A stretch of DNA of 64,000 nt, from NCBI RefSeq assembly GCF_902459465.1, contig NC_047067.1:17421680-17485679 (forward strand), given 5' to 3'. Under the pieces are notes generated by a model, which searched no databases, had not been told where the DNA came from, and saw only the letters and a list, made by a program, of their open reading frames with translations. Source of the DNA: Asterias rubens (taxonomy: Eukaryota; Echinodermata; Asteroidea; Forcipulatida; Asteriidae). Of the stretch, positions 24,801-33,808 are shown in pieces. The translations under genes and the position numbers were made by a program. Numbering within the stretch: position 1 is the first letter of the stretch; every line of letters starts with the position of its first letter.

Positions 24801-27800
24801 GAGACACACCAAAACAAATTAATTAAAGAACGGAAAATAAGTGCTAAGAGAGGCTTATAAACATTTTGTTGATAACATGTTTTCATCTAAGGATAACAAA
24901 AAACGTTTTTGGTCCTTTGTTCGTAGTAGAAAACAATCACCTACCCCATTGTCGTTTAAACATGGTGCCCAAACACAAGTCAACCCACATGAAATAGCTT
25001 GTGCATTTAATACTTATTTTGCTTCAGTCTTTTCTGCTGATGTCCCTGTTTGTCAAGACCCTCCCACATGTGATTTTCCCATTCCAGCTCTGTCTAGTAT
25101 TAACTTCTCAGTTGATGATATTCAGCGTACCTTATCTTCCTTACCTCTGGGGAAGGCTCCTGGGCCAGATGGAATCAACGCTAAATTCTTGCGTGACACA
25201 GTTTCTACAATCTCTCCGGTTCTCTGTAGAATCTTCAATGATTCCATTGCCTGTGGACGCCTTCCCCGTGGTTGGAAGCTTGCCAACATCACCCCTGTGT
25301 TTAAATCTGGTGACCGTTCCCTTCTTAGTAACTATAGGCCTATTGCTCTCACTTCTCTTGTTAGCAAGATCATGGAGAGACTGTTATCTGATGTTGTTAA
25401 AGATCATTTAAATTCTAATTGTTTATTGTCTGATAAGCAGCATCGTTTTGTTCCTCACAAATCTTGTGTCACCAAACTTTTGAATGTGTATCATTCATGG
25501 GCTACAACTTTAGATAAACGTAGTCCCCCAAGGATTGATGCAGTTTTCTTGGATATGAGCAAAGCTTTTGATCGTATGCCCCATCATATACTTGTTCGTA
25601 AACTTGCTAGTAACTTTAACATTCGTGGATCTCTCTGGAGCTGGATAAAAGATTTTCTGGTTGATCGTCAACAAAGAGTCACATTTGTTGGTATGAACTC
25701 CTCATGGTCCGTAGTTAGCTCTGGTGTTCCTCAAGGAAGTGTTATTGGGCCTCTGTTATTCAATTTATTCATCAATGATATATCTAACAACCTCAGTTCT
25801 AATTGTGTTCTTTTCGCTGATTATGTATTAATTTATCGTCCAATCCGTTTCTGTTTAGATGTAATTTCCCTCCAGCATGACCTTGATGAGCTGAGCACTT
25901 GGAGTGTTTCCAATGGTATGACGTTCAACCCTACAAAGTCCAAAATTATGCATATTTCCCGTAAACACTCTCTCAACCCCCCTGTTTACACTCTTTCAGG
26001 TTTTCCTGTGCAACCCACATCCTCTGTCAAATACCTTGGAGTCACTCTGAATGCTCAGCTCTCTTGGAATAACCATGTTAAAAATGTTGTTTCAAGTGCC
26101 AATAGAACATTGGGCCTCATTAAGACCATTGCTTTCAATTCTTCTGTTTCAGCTAAGTTCTGTCTTTATAAATCCCTAGTTCTCCCTATTTTAGAATATG
26201 GCATGCCAGCATGGCTTCCTCATACATCTCTCCAGACTCAGGCCCTTGAACGGGTACAAAAACGTGCTACTCGATTTATTCTCGGGCAGAGGATGGGTGA
26301 GATGTCTTACCCCGATAGACTTAAGTCCCTCAACTGGTCGTCTCTGTCAATTCGTCGCAATTTTTCTGTTTTGTATTTCATCATTAAGTGTAAGTTTAAC
26401 CTTATTCATTGTGATGTGGCAGACATCATTTCTGTCAACCATAGATATCCTAATGTTCTCACCTTCAAACACCTGTATGGTAGAACCGATGCTTTGCATT
26501 TATCTGCTCCTCATCTTTTCCCCAGACTTTGGTCTAGTTTGCCAGAAAACATTTGCAATTCACTACTACTGCTCTTGCCCTTCCACAGCTTTCTTAAATC
26601 ACTTAGATTTTCTGTCTGCCAAGCTCATGCATCTATTGTCATGTATAGTACCTTTAGCTGAATTACTTGTTCAATATTTTAAGTTGTTTAATTTATCTAC
26701 AAGTTTACTTTTTATTTATTTATTTATTTCCTTTTGTTGTTTATCCTTACCTTATCATTATATCTACTTATTTACTTTAAATTTATTTTGTATTCTTATT
26801 ATATATTTATTATTTGCTATTGGTTGTATAATTATCTGTTTTTTAATGCTTTGTGTACTACATGTATATTATGTTAATCTATATTAATTTTATTGTGTAC
26901 CCCAGATGTGGGGCAACAGATCTACGGATCATAGTATGTATTTGCTTTTGTTGTCCCTTGCCCATCTCGGGGTATATTGTCAATGTATTATGTTTTATAT
27001 TGTTATGCCAAATAAAATAATAATAATAATAATAATTACCTTAAGTGATAGTAAAAATCACACAACAACTACAAAAACACTATACAAACATGCCTTTCGG
27101 AACAAATAAGTTTTTAGCCCGGATTTAAAAACATCAATTACTCTCTGTTTCCCTGACGCACAAATTCAGCTGGTTCCACAATTTAGGGACAATGGCGGAA
27201 AAAACTCTATCCCCAAATGTGCATAATCTGGTGTTACAGGGCTGTAGTCTGGTTTTATCACATGACAACCGTGTGTTTCTACTAGTAGTATGCAGTAATT
27301 TACAGAGATAGTCAGGGGCTAGACAATTTAAACATTTATAAACTAAAAGAAACATTGTATACATGATTTTATAATTCACTTCAAGCCAATGGAGCTTCGT
27401 AAGTACAGGGATTATGCTCGAATTTTCTGGTTCCTGTGAGAATCCTGGCAGCAGAATGTTGTACTCGTTGTTATGGTGCAAGTGTGGACTTGGGTAAACC
27501 TGCAAACAAGGCATTGCAATAATCTATCTTGGACATGACTAGCATTGTTATAACTTGCTCAGTGACAGAATAATTCAAGTATTTCTTGATCTTACTGATA
27601 TTATGCAGATGGCAATATGCATTGCGAGATACCTCACAAATATGACTTTGCATGTTAAAAGTTACAATCAAAAGATGACCCCAAGATGTTTGGATGATGT
27701 AATGCAATATGGCCTCCAATATCAATGTCTACAGCGGAAACTTTGTAGTCGTGCCAACAACAAAAACATCAGTCTTATCAGTGTTTAGTTTAATGAAGCT

Positions 27801-30800
27801 GTAGGTCATCCACGATTTTATATCGGTACAGCACTTCTCAATGACATTGACATTGGCTGCAGTGTCATCAGATGTTGATGATGTTGAGATGTAACGCATG
27901 ATCAGGCCATGCTTGCGCAGCATGTACACATTGAACAACAGTGGTCCCAATACCGAACCTTGTGGGACACCGTACTGAAGCTGATAAGTTGACGAGGCGG
28001 AGCCTGTTTTGTTGTTTTTGCATATTCTGACAGTTTGGGATCTGTCAGAGAGGTAGGATCTAACCAGCGCAGAGTGTCCTCCGACAAACCGAGATGCGAC
28101 CATCTGCTGAACCACATGGATGTAGACAAGTTTTATTTTTACAACCAAGTGGGTTGTCTAGCACTTTAAACATGCAAGTTACGCCACCTCGGCTGACACT
28201 GATGAGGCCTCTGAAGTAACTGCATTTGGCTGCTCTGAGAAGTCCAATGACCTTGTTCTGTTGATTTTTGTACAAGTCTCTGTCAATTGTAAGTTTCGTT
28301 GAGTGCTATCTGCTCTCTGGTCTCTTTTTCTTCACTTTATTACTGGGCAGATCACCAGAGTACCAGGATGTATTGAGACGAAGAGTGCAAGTTTTTGTCA
28401 CTAGTGGAGCATGTTTATCTAGAAGATTGCCCAACACTGTATTGTAAGTATCAGCATGAACATCAGAGTCGGTGTCTCTCGTAGCTATGTCAACAAATGG
28501 TGATCCTGTGACATCCTGAGCAAAACGAGTAACATCAATGTTCTTGATCTTTCGATAAGCCAGAGATGTCCGTTTGTGTGTGTGTTTGTGGACATCGAGT
28601 GTGCATGTAACCAGAAAATGATCAGATATTGTAAGATCAAATACTTCAACATATTTGATGATGTCGAGTGATGAATGAGTGATTATCAGATCTAAAACAT
28701 GTCCTCGGTTACATGTATGTGTCTGTTTCTGCACATGCTGCTTGAGACCGCAAGATTCCAGGAAGTTTGTGAAAGCCATGGTGTCGTGATTATCTGGTCG
28801 ATCACAATGTATGTTAAAATCACCCATGATTATAAGCTCCATCGGGGAGGTGAGCATATCCTCCAAAAGATGACCAAACTCAGTGAGAAATATGTTCATA
28901 CTGGAAGCATTTAAAGCAGGATCCAGTGAGGCAGCTCTCCCGATCAATCTGGAAGAGATGTGGTGAAAAAACAATGCGGATTGGTTTAAAGTGACTGCTC
29001 TGCGCGCAAGCTTGTTAAAAACATTTGAGTGCTTGTAGGGTGCTTGATTGTAAGGAGCATGGTACTGTTTTAATCTTGTAAGTTTTTTTTTAAATCCACT
29101 CTTAAACTATTTAGGCCTAATTTTGTAATGTGTCTTGCAATTGATTTATGTCACACTTACAAACTGGATTTGATTGTGGTTGTCCTTCTTACAGCGGATG
29201 CATTGGAAGTGGCTTGTGCATTCTGTCAAAGTGGCCCATCGTGAATAACTTCATGCATCGTTTTGCACTGAACAGTTTTGCCTACCATGTCTTTGAGGGA
29301 GACTGGTTTGCTGGCAAAGGGGTGGGGTTATGTGAACTGGAAGTGGAGGATATGACTGTGAACGTCTACACATTACATGTGAGTTTAGGTTTTTGACCAT
29401 GTACTCTTTGTTTACATGGTCCCAATTGCATAAAGCTGCTAACCTGGCTAAGCACAACAATTTGCTTAGCTTGAAATCCTTGATAAAAACAGGATTACCA
29501 AAAACAAATTCTATTTGTTGCATATTGCTTGATACTGGTATTCAGCTGTTGTTTGCTCGTCCTGAAAATCACAGGGAATTTTGGTTGGTAATCTTGTTTT
29601 TATCAGGTAAAAAATTTCATGCTAATCAAATTTTTGTTTTTTAGCAGGTCTATGAGATTGGGCCCTGCCCTTTATTAAAATTTGTCTGCCAGTGTGCGTT
29701 CACTGTCAAAGTTCACTCAAAAGAATAAGGCTGTGCCCTAACTAACTGGTTCAGCAATGGCTATTGATAGATCAATGGAAAGTCCTAATCTTTAACATTA
29801 CTGCAGTAGCCAATAGCCATAGCTGTAGCCAAAGTCAACTGATTCAGACATGGCATTTAGTTCACTGTGATGGATTATGAAAGGGTATAGCTTAATTCCC
29901 ATCATTAAACCTAACTTGTCCAGCAGTTAATTTTTCAATGTTATTGTTTGTGGATCAGGGTTATGGTTTTCTTTCCTTGCCTTTCACCTGTATGGACCCT
30001 GGTTTGAGTTCCACCTCATACCGAGCCTATGCATGTAAATCGGGTTTTCACATAGAGTTATATTTAAGAACTAGAGGGCGCACAGATGATACTTCTTGCA
30101 CAAACGCGACGGGAACGCAAGGAGACAAGCACGCGCCATCCTGTCTGCCCGTTGAATAAGAAACACACGCTGGAGTTTGTGTTTATTGAACGCTACGCGA
30201 TGCTGTTTTTTCAACTTACAAAATGGCCGCACAAACACACGCTGTGAGATAGCTGTTTCGCGCATGCCGGGGTGCGTATATAGGCCAGTGCGCCCTCTAG
30301 TTCTTATATATAACTCTAGCGGTTTTCAGTTCCTGCCTGATTTTTTACATGCACCTGTATATGGGCGTTCCTCCCACATTTGAGAATTCCTTTGTTTTTG
30401 TTACCAGTTTCGGCTGACTTAATTTGTGATCTAATTTTTTGCCTGTAGAACGTTGCCCTTTATGCACCGTCCGGCATCATCTCTGCAGACAAGTTATTTA
30501 CGCATCGCCTTCTTCAAAACTATGAAGTGAGTGAGTTCGTGAGAGTAACGGGGGCTAGCAGTGATGTGAATATAGTGGCTGGTGATTTCAACACGGAGGA
30601 CTTCTCGTTGGGATACGAGGTTGCATTGGTAAATGCGGGCCTTAAGGACGCATGGAAGAAATGCATCAATCAGGACACCAAGGTATGTAAAAGGGGTAAA
30701 TTAAATCATTGGAGTGGTAGGAGACCAATTTAAGTGGTAGGCTCTAAGTTCAAATTTGTTGAAGTCCATCATGGGAGCGGTTCACGACTTGTGTCAACGA

Positions 30801-33173
30801 GGGCTCTCCCCAAGGGCCTCTGGTTTAGGTGTGTGTGTAAAGATGTGGAGGCATAATTCCCAGGTTCAAAAACATTTCATTATAGGTGCTATCAACATGC
30901 AATAGTTGAATTGCCTTTGGACTGTGTTCTTTCTCTGTGATATTTGGTACTCCTTTTATATCAACTTCAGAACCGTGAACTTGATGTTAGCAATTCAGTA
31001 AGCTGGTCTGGATACATCATATTGGCAACACATTAAGCAGATCTTTGACCTCTAATCACTGTACGTAAAAACAACCCAAAAAAACTTATTGCTTAAATGT
31101 CAAAGCTCAATAGACTTGTGATTTATGTCACAGTGTTGATTGTGAACATTGTCATTTCACATCTCTAAACAAATATTTTCTACAAGTTGAAGAGTTCTTC
31201 TGATAAGGGTTTCAATGTCCTCTTGATAAATGTCATTCTGAAAAGCTTTTTTTTATTTTTTAAAGTGAATACAGTTTTTGTGTGTGTTATGGAGTAATAT
31301 TCATTGTTGTTTGACTGGCCTTCAGAAACATTTTACTTATTTCAAGACTATTTCACCCAGGAGGATAAATCCCTTCACCAATAGACCGATCCATAAGGCT
31401 CCACCCACAACACGCGTGTGAGCAAGAACACGTGAGCCTCTCCAACACTCTTCTGCACAACTCTGCCGCGCGCGCAAAGCATACGCACACGCCATGTCGG
31501 ATCTTTGTCGGACCTTCGTTGAGTTGTGATTGGTCAATACGCAATGGGGCGGAGCTTAATGGATCGGTCTTTTATCAGTCCCACTCTATCCTGAGCTGTC
31601 TGTTGCCAAGCAATGCCCCTTCTTAGTTCATCTCTCCATTTTCTGGATAGGTTAATCTTGGAGACCACTTGGTTGTTTTGCATTATCATGTGCTATCATA
31701 CATGTACATGTACCTCCATGCTAGGTGACATCGGGTGGATTTCAAAAAGAGTTAGGACTAGTCCAAATTTACCTAGGAGATATTAAAAACTTAAGGCTTG
31801 TATCAATTCATATCAAGTCACTTGCTGCTCACAGAATCCTAACCATGGAAATGCAGAAATCCCAATTTCTACTTATGTTTCAATTTCAGGACCAGCCTTG
31901 CAATACCGTTGAGACTGCAGACAATTGCTACGCGCAAATGCAAACCAAGTACTACACGGATTACTCCGGTATGCGCATTGATTTCATCTTGTATGGGAGC
32001 AACCCCTGCTACAGTGTGACATGTCAAGAACGTAGCCTGGCCATGGAGAAGATCCCAGGCACTGACATGCATTACTCGGACCACAAGGGGGTGGAGGTTC
32101 TCTTTGAGATGCACAAGGTCAAAGGTCAGTATTTTGCACTGTAAAGGACTTGGATTCGGTCATTCAAAGTGAAAGAACATTGTTGTTTTTCGGAAGAGCA
32201 AATAACTGTGAAAATCTCATAATCGAGCGGTCATGTTGTACTGAAAAAAAAAAAAAAAAAGTGTGTGTTGTCATGATTGTTCTCATCCAGCTTCCGATTG
32301 TGCTTGTTGAAATAATCAACAAAATTGTTGATTATTGGTAAACAATTTTGTTTTAGGGAATCTTCAGATGGAAATAGTATCATTTTATGAATGGTATATC
32401 AATGAGCTTTCAGTATGCACAAACTAATTTTTTTTTTTTTAAACTTAATAATGGCCGATACTGTTCTTTTTAAAATTTATTTTAGTCTAGTCGTGTGAAG
32501 TCGGACATATACAAGTTTTGTAAAAACTTGTAAAAAAGTAATGTACAGTTCATGGAGCCTGAAAATGTAGGGTCAAAAAGAGCAACATACTTTTGTAATG
32601 AGATGTAAAATCAAACTGTTGTGGGTTTTCTTTTATTTCAAATTAAATTGTAGAAAGGAAATCATTTTGAATTGTAATTCAAAGAAAAGGGATCTCTTAT
32701 AGATAATTAATTTCTCTGTTTATTAAACTGGGAATATTAAAGAACAATTCAAGGAGCTTTAAGCATTGTTCTTAAAGTGGTTTATATATATTTTCTTTTT
32801 TTTCTGAGATGAATGTGCCCCAAGAAAATCCTTGAACAATGCTGAAGAGCGTCTCTCCATCCTCCTTCAAATACTCCCGTTCATCCAGAGCTCCATCCGA
32901 GATGTCAAAGAGCAAAGGTTCTCCTACCTCTTGAAGTCCCTCATCATTTTCCTCTTCCTTATCTTCATCTGGATGGGAGGTTTGTTTCATTGGATGACAA
33001 GCTGGAGTAGTCTAGGTGCCCTAGGGGTGTTCGTGGCTGTGGTGGTGTTAGGGATTACAGCATTCTGTATAGGAGGGTTCGTGAAGAGGACAGAGTTGAA
33101 TCAACTAGTGGGGAAGAAAAGGGAGATCACCATGCAAGTCAGCAGGCTTGAATCCTTGCTGAGGCACAGTTAA
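11707..33173 (+). CDS. SMPD2: Neutral sphingomyelinase 1 (SMPD2), seven exons
   Basis: Exons are 11707-11744, 14202-14298, 14760-14836, 29195-29378, 30449-30682, 31890-32124 and 32809-33173. All have GT/AG introns and compatible phases, giving 409 aa (human 423). The enzyme is a Mg-dependent membrane phosphodiesterase that cleaves sphingomyelin to ceramide and phosphocholine, with an endonuclease/exonuclease/phosphatase fold. Visible landmarks are VLTLNCWG at the N-terminus, the metal-binding Glu at residue 45 (VTLQE), the [12 protein letters not shown] loop, [16 protein letters not shown] at 176-180 (Asp178/Asn180), MRIDFILY near 238 and the catalytic YSDH with His275. Two hydrophobic segments at about 333-350 and 357-379 match the family's C-terminal membrane anchors. 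The HLHAEY region of vertebrates reads TLH-NVALY here and is diverged. The stop codon lies within the TTAA of a MITE. Intron 3 (14.4 kb) hosts several transposons. Confidence 0.95.
11883..11987. repeat. Near-perfect long hairpin, 47-bp arms, 11-base loop
   Basis: The left arm 11883-11929 and right arm 11941-11987 are complementary at 46 of 47 positions, with the loop TGTTTATATAA. The arms contain GGGGCGCTGTACTCC and TTTCGAAATTTTGACA. It lies in SMPD2 intron 1, 140 bp after exon 1. It is probably a young foldback element; the transcript would form long dsRNA. Confidence 0.95.
12029..12084. repeat. Second hairpin in SMPD2 intron 1
   Basis: The arms ACTTCTAGAAACTATTTTAA and its near complement TTATTTATAGTTTCTAGAAGT surround GGCTCCGGGGGAGCC. 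It begins 42 bases after the larger hairpin. Confidence 0.9.
12290..13300. repeat. Interspersed repeat of about 1 kb, copy 1 (SMPD2 intron 1)
   Basis: Shares ordered blocks with 22090-22960. They include ACAAGCAAATGCAATC, GAGTACGGACCCCC, AAGAAAGCAATGTAAGCAAT, TTGGGGAGCAAGGAA, ATGGATATTCTTTTGAATAT and GGGTTCCATTGTGTGCTGT. No protein domain is recognisable, so it may be a non-autonomous element or an untranslated transposon segment. Confidence 0.8.
13717..13973. mobile_element. Foldback MITE in SMPD2 intron 1
   Basis: Imperfect arms of about 120 bases run from ACGATATAGAAAGGTTTGCG to the complement ending ACCTTTCTACATCGT. The central paired motif is CTCCAGAAGACGATCA and the arms include ATGAGTTGGGGTGGTTCT. 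Short extra complementarity (TTTGAAAC/GTTTCAAA) extends outside both ends. Confidence 0.85.
14299..14759. other. SMPD2 intron 2
   Basis: Non-coding. It contains a G-rich run soon after the donor site; no repeat family could be recognised. Confidence 0.5.
15293..15442 (-). repeat. Split direct repeat B2
   Basis: 150 bp matching 19521-19670 with no mismatch seen. On the + strand it begins TTTCATGCTCCTTCGC and ends GATGCCCTTTGA. A further partial copy of its last 24 bases follows at about 15443-15466. Confidence 0.95.
15822..15857. repeat. Poly-T tract (36 T) after the recombinase frame
   Basis: On the element's coding strand this is an A36 tract, starting 22 bases after the recombinase stop and before the B2 repeat. 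It may be internal 3' untranslated sequence of the retrotransposon; the length is probably variable. Confidence 0.9.
15879..16895 (-). CDS. Tyrosine recombinase domain of PAT-like pol
   Basis: Integrase of the lambda/Cre superfamily, used by DIRS-order elements to insert circular cDNA. The frame is open from 16895, just after a good acceptor (CTGTATAG/GTCATT), to the stop at 15879. An N-terminal SAM-like segment ([18 protein letters not shown]) precedes the catalytic domain. The conserved first Arg is in [13 protein letters not shown], the HxxR box is GLHSMRSGG, and the final His and Tyr are in [15 protein letters not shown]. No stop or frameshift occurs. It lies in the same frame as RT-RNase H after removal of the 94-bp intron 16896-16989, so a single pol polyprotein is likely. 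Confidence 0.92.
   Translation of the reverse strand, partial: VIRSQDFWSSFPNSIDAFKEQIFQDILLAKAESTLNSYLYKCRDFFAWLVAHKIPLRFPVQDTVVAAFIIDKSNLSQSESSIITISAAIKWLHSLLNIESNPVDSPLLKQIVISQRKSLHKPPEQKEPLTIDHVRSIADKFANQESSLIQLRTACYVTLMFSLLFRHDEMAQLKACHITELENQAGLRIFIPRSKTDIFRDGNTTFLSCTQNTYCPVTMLRRYMHQCDIQCGEDVYVFTALSFHSSTKSYKPVKHKPLSYTRCREIFLDAMKQIGIERPQSFGLHSMRSGGATHLANKGISEELIMQHGRWKTQQAKNRYIKRDIETRLALSRSLCEK
16896..16989 (-). other. Predicted intron joining RT-RNase H to recombinase
   Basis: On the minus strand the donor is TCCA/GTATGT and the acceptor CTGTATAG/GTCATT. The 94-bp segment is AT-rich and contains in-frame stops. Excision keeps phase 0 and joins two otherwise separate frames. Confidence 0.7.
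16990..19229 (-). CDS. Reverse transcriptase-RNase H of PAT-like pol
   Basis: RT and RNase H that copy the element RNA. The frame is open from 19245 to 16954; the last codons after 16990 are probably intronic. The first 100 codons or so overlap the gag zinc-knuckle exon in another frame. RT motifs run in order: [48 protein letters not shown] (catalytic YLDD), then WLGMHWD. RNase H follows with [20 protein letters not shown] and [12 protein letters not shown], supplying the Asp, Glu and Asp catalytic residues. Sequence features such as LPFGLSSAP point to the DIRS/Ngaro/PAT branch and not to Gypsy or Copia. The chosen upstream end is an alternative acceptor (GTTTCAG/CTGCAG) that would put it in frame with gag exon 1; internal initiation or frameshifting is equally possible. 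Confidence 0.92.
18959..20245 (-). CDS. Gag-like ORF1 of PAT-like element, two predicted exons
   Basis: Probable nucleocapsid protein. Exon 1 is 20245-19708 and exon 2 is 19254-18959, giving 277 aa. Exon 1 is charged and helix-rich ([17 protein letters not shown] near the N-terminus, a lysine-rich [12 protein letters not shown] near its end). Exon 2 begins [10 protein letters not shown] and contains one CCHC zinc knuckle, [16 protein letters not shown]. Without splicing, the exon 1 frame runs into the B1 repeat and stops at 19592, and the zinc knuckle is not reached. Intron 19255-19707 has donor CGAG/GTAAAA and acceptor CATTTTAG/GCATGC in matching phase. Gag assignment rests on position, the zinc knuckle and composition. 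Confidence 0.8.
19299..19670 (-). repeat. Internal split direct repeat B1A2
   Basis: On the + strand A2 (19299-19522) is followed directly by B1 (19521-19670), overlapping by TTT. A2 matches A1 at 20256-20479 and B1 matches B2 at 15293-15442. The whole block falls within the predicted gag intron. Confidence 0.95.
20256..20479 (-). repeat. Split direct repeat A1
   Basis: 224 bp matching 19299-19522 with no mismatch seen. It starts 11 bases upstream of the gag ATG and ends with GAAACTAAATTT, so it should contain the element's promoter. Confidence 0.95.
20568..21230. other. SMPD2 intron 3, segment after the PAT insertion
   Basis: No gene. About 20870-21020 is a fragment of the endonuclease region of the LINE found on the minus strand at 28913-29063, here in the opposite orientation (shared AACAAGCTTGCGCGCAGAGC and GATTGATCGGGAGAGCTGCC). 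Confidence 0.7.
21231..21735. repeat. Tandem repeat, unit about 131 bp
   Basis: The phrase AAGGAGTCTGTAACTGA or a variant starts near 21233, 21333, 21465, 21597 and 21727. Each unit also contains GAAAATCGGTTG, a TTGAGATATGGTCCCACTTC variant and GACCCGGAAGTAGAGGTCAA. The spacings are about 100, 132, 132 and 130. The units are diverged. Confidence 0.9.
21750..21885. repeat. Short tandem repeat with internal palindromes, unit about 52 bp
   Basis: Two and a half units share GTCGTCTTCCTGTGATAATT and ATCTCGG. Each also holds a small hairpin such as ACATTCTTAAAGAAGAATGT or ACATCCTAAAAGTAGGATGT. It follows directly after the 131-bp array. Confidence 0.85.
22090..22960. repeat. Interspersed repeat of about 1 kb, copy 2 (SMPD2 intron 3)
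   Basis: Collinear with 12290-13300, with the same ordered blocks (ACAAGCAAATGCAATC to TTCCATTGTGTGCTGT). Its 3' part is tandemly duplicated. Confidence 0.8.
22605..23035. repeat. Tandem duplication, unit about 190 bp
   Basis: The segment containing CTTTTATCCTTTTGATCACC, AACTTCAACGGCTGACGATT and GAATAGTAGCTGTGTATGAT occurs twice in tandem and starts a third time. The copies are nearly identical, so the duplication is younger than the host repeat. Confidence 0.9.
23655..23745 (-). mobile_element. tRNA-like SINE remnant
   Basis: On the minus strand there is an A box TAGCCTAGTGGTCA and, 43 bases later, a B box GAGTTCGAATC. The acceptor and T-arm positions do not pair, so it is not a functional tRNA gene. 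Confidence 0.6.
23746..24840. other. SMPD2 intron 3, repeat-rich segment
   Basis: A palindrome GACGACGTCGATGTCGTC lies near 23912. The phrase GTCCAGAACGCGGGTAGAAAA (one base variant) occurs at about 24001 and 24095. An AAT/AAAT microsatellite lies at 24417-24449, and a hairpin CTGTTCCGACGG / GGTCGGAACAG near 24468-24492. No coding sequence. Confidence 0.5.
24841..26661 (+). pseudogene. LINE reverse transcriptase, catalytic site altered
   Basis: The frame carries the RT motifs in order: [71 protein letters not shown] and, at the catalytic position, [13 protein letters not shown], where FADD is expected. Next come VKYLGVTLN and the C-terminal [15 protein letters not shown]. The second aspartate of FADD is replaced by tyrosine, so the enzyme should be inactive even though the frame stays open. 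There is no start methionine in context and the N-terminal endonuclease is missing. Confidence 0.9.
24841..27037 (+). mobile_element. Non-LTR retrotransposon, 5'-truncated (CR1/jockey group)
   Basis: A 606-codon open frame (24841-26661) is followed by an AT-rich 3' region and a TAA-type microsatellite tail at about 27008-27037. The endonuclease domain is absent. The element is complete from the RT onwards, so it is a typical 5' truncation. A three-base imperfect TAA tail is shared with the next element, which is antisense. Confidence 0.88.
27032..29063 (-). mobile_element. Degraded L2/CR1-like LINE, antisense
   Basis: Broken frames read in order on the minus strand. An AP-endonuclease C-terminus at 28974-28306 includes [25 protein letters not shown] and ISDHFLVTC. 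An RT fragment at 28148-27729 includes [25 protein letters not shown]-terminal pieces at 27725-27134 include [13 protein letters not shown] and [10 protein letters not shown], ending near [13 protein letters not shown] at about 27110. RT motifs before GVPQGS are deleted between 28148 and 28306, and several frameshifts are present, so it is a fossil. Confidence 0.9.
29419..29665. mobile_element. MITE-E copy 1 (GGGCCC-ended)
   Basis: Ends GGTCCCAATTGCATAAAGC and GAGATTGGGCCC. The interior has CTTGATAAAAACAGGATTACC and its complement-like right half, also found at 44254-44406. It starts 41 bp after SMPD2 exon 4. Confidence 0.7.
30054..30312. mobile_element. MITE with about 30-bp terminal inverted repeats
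   Basis: The left AGAGTTATATTTAAGAACTA continues GAGGGCGCAC; the right end is its complement apart from one or two bases. It lies in SMPD2 intron 4, upstream of exon 5. The AAATGGCCGC region in its centre is unrelated to a gene here. Confidence 0.85.
30683..31889. other. SMPD2 intron 5 with a MITE
   Basis: A MITE at about 31379-31573 has the ends TAGACCGATCCATAAGGCTC and the complement GAGCTTAATGGATCGGTCTT. The rest is unremarkable. Confidence 0.65.
32125..32808. other. SMPD2 intron 6
   Basis: Contains an A-rich run (about 32246-32261) and a small hairpin AACAAAATTGTTGATTATTGGTAAACAATTTTGTT near 32318-32352 made of TAACAAAATTG-type arms. No coding sequence. Confidence 0.5.
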
Positions 33174-33474
33174 AGGTTTGGTTATAGATTGGTAAAAACT
33201 CCAATACTTAATGACCAATCAAAACGTAATTGGTGAGAAGTATGCAGCTGGTATTATAAACTAATTTGAGATGTAACTTGTTTTGAATAATTTGTCACCC
33301 CAAAACATTTGAATCTGAGAAACCATTCATGCATGAATCATTTATCTGATTTCTAAAGCTTGATGTTTGTTTGCGAACGCTTTGGCCAGAGATGCATTTT
33401 TTTTTTTCAGCTGGAACTTTCACAGTTATCTTCATTGATAATTGACAAAAACCAATCTATGACCATACCTTTAA
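33170..33474. mobile_element. MITE-C copy 2, overlapping the SMPD2 stop codon
   Basis: The left TTAA at 33170-33173 includes the TAA stop of SMPD2 and is followed by AGGTTTGGTTATAGATTGG. The right end is the complement (CCAATCTATGACCATACCTTTAA). It resembles 649-1076, sharing the CATGCATGAATCATT region. Confidence 0.85.
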
Positions 33475-33500
33475 AATTCTCAGTGAAACCCTGAAGCAGA

Positions 33501-33658
33501 TTAAAGGCCGAGTTATAGTCGGTCGCGAGATGGTCGAGCAATGGAAATCTTGCACACGATCAAAAAAAGACACAGTTTTCAGGCCTCAACGATATAAACT
33601 ATAAACTGTGTCGCGTGTCAAAATTTCCATCACGCGACCGACTATATACCGGCCTTAA
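33501..33658. mobile_element. Small TTAA MITE
   Basis: TTAAAGGCCGAGTTATAGTCGG is matched by CCGACTATATACCGGCCTTAA. The interior also pairs (GACACAGTTT / AAACTGTGTC). Confidence 0.85.
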
Positions 33659-33722
33659 GACATTAAGTTGGAGATTGTTATTTGCTAAATGGGTTGAATT
33701 CCCATTTGCTCACAGAGGTGCC

Positions 33723-33808
33723 CTTTAAAGGGCAATGATACCAGGGTGTTTCTCTTTGGTAAAGCCTTTACCAAAGAGAAATACACTGGTGTCCTTGCCC
33801 TTTTAAAA
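33723..33808. repeat. Hairpin element
   Basis: The central perfect hairpin TTTCTCTTTGGTAAAG / CTTTACCAAAGAGAAA is at 33749-33781. Outer arms AAAGGGCAATGATACCA and TGGTGTCCTTGCCCTTT pair imperfectly. Confidence 0.9.
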
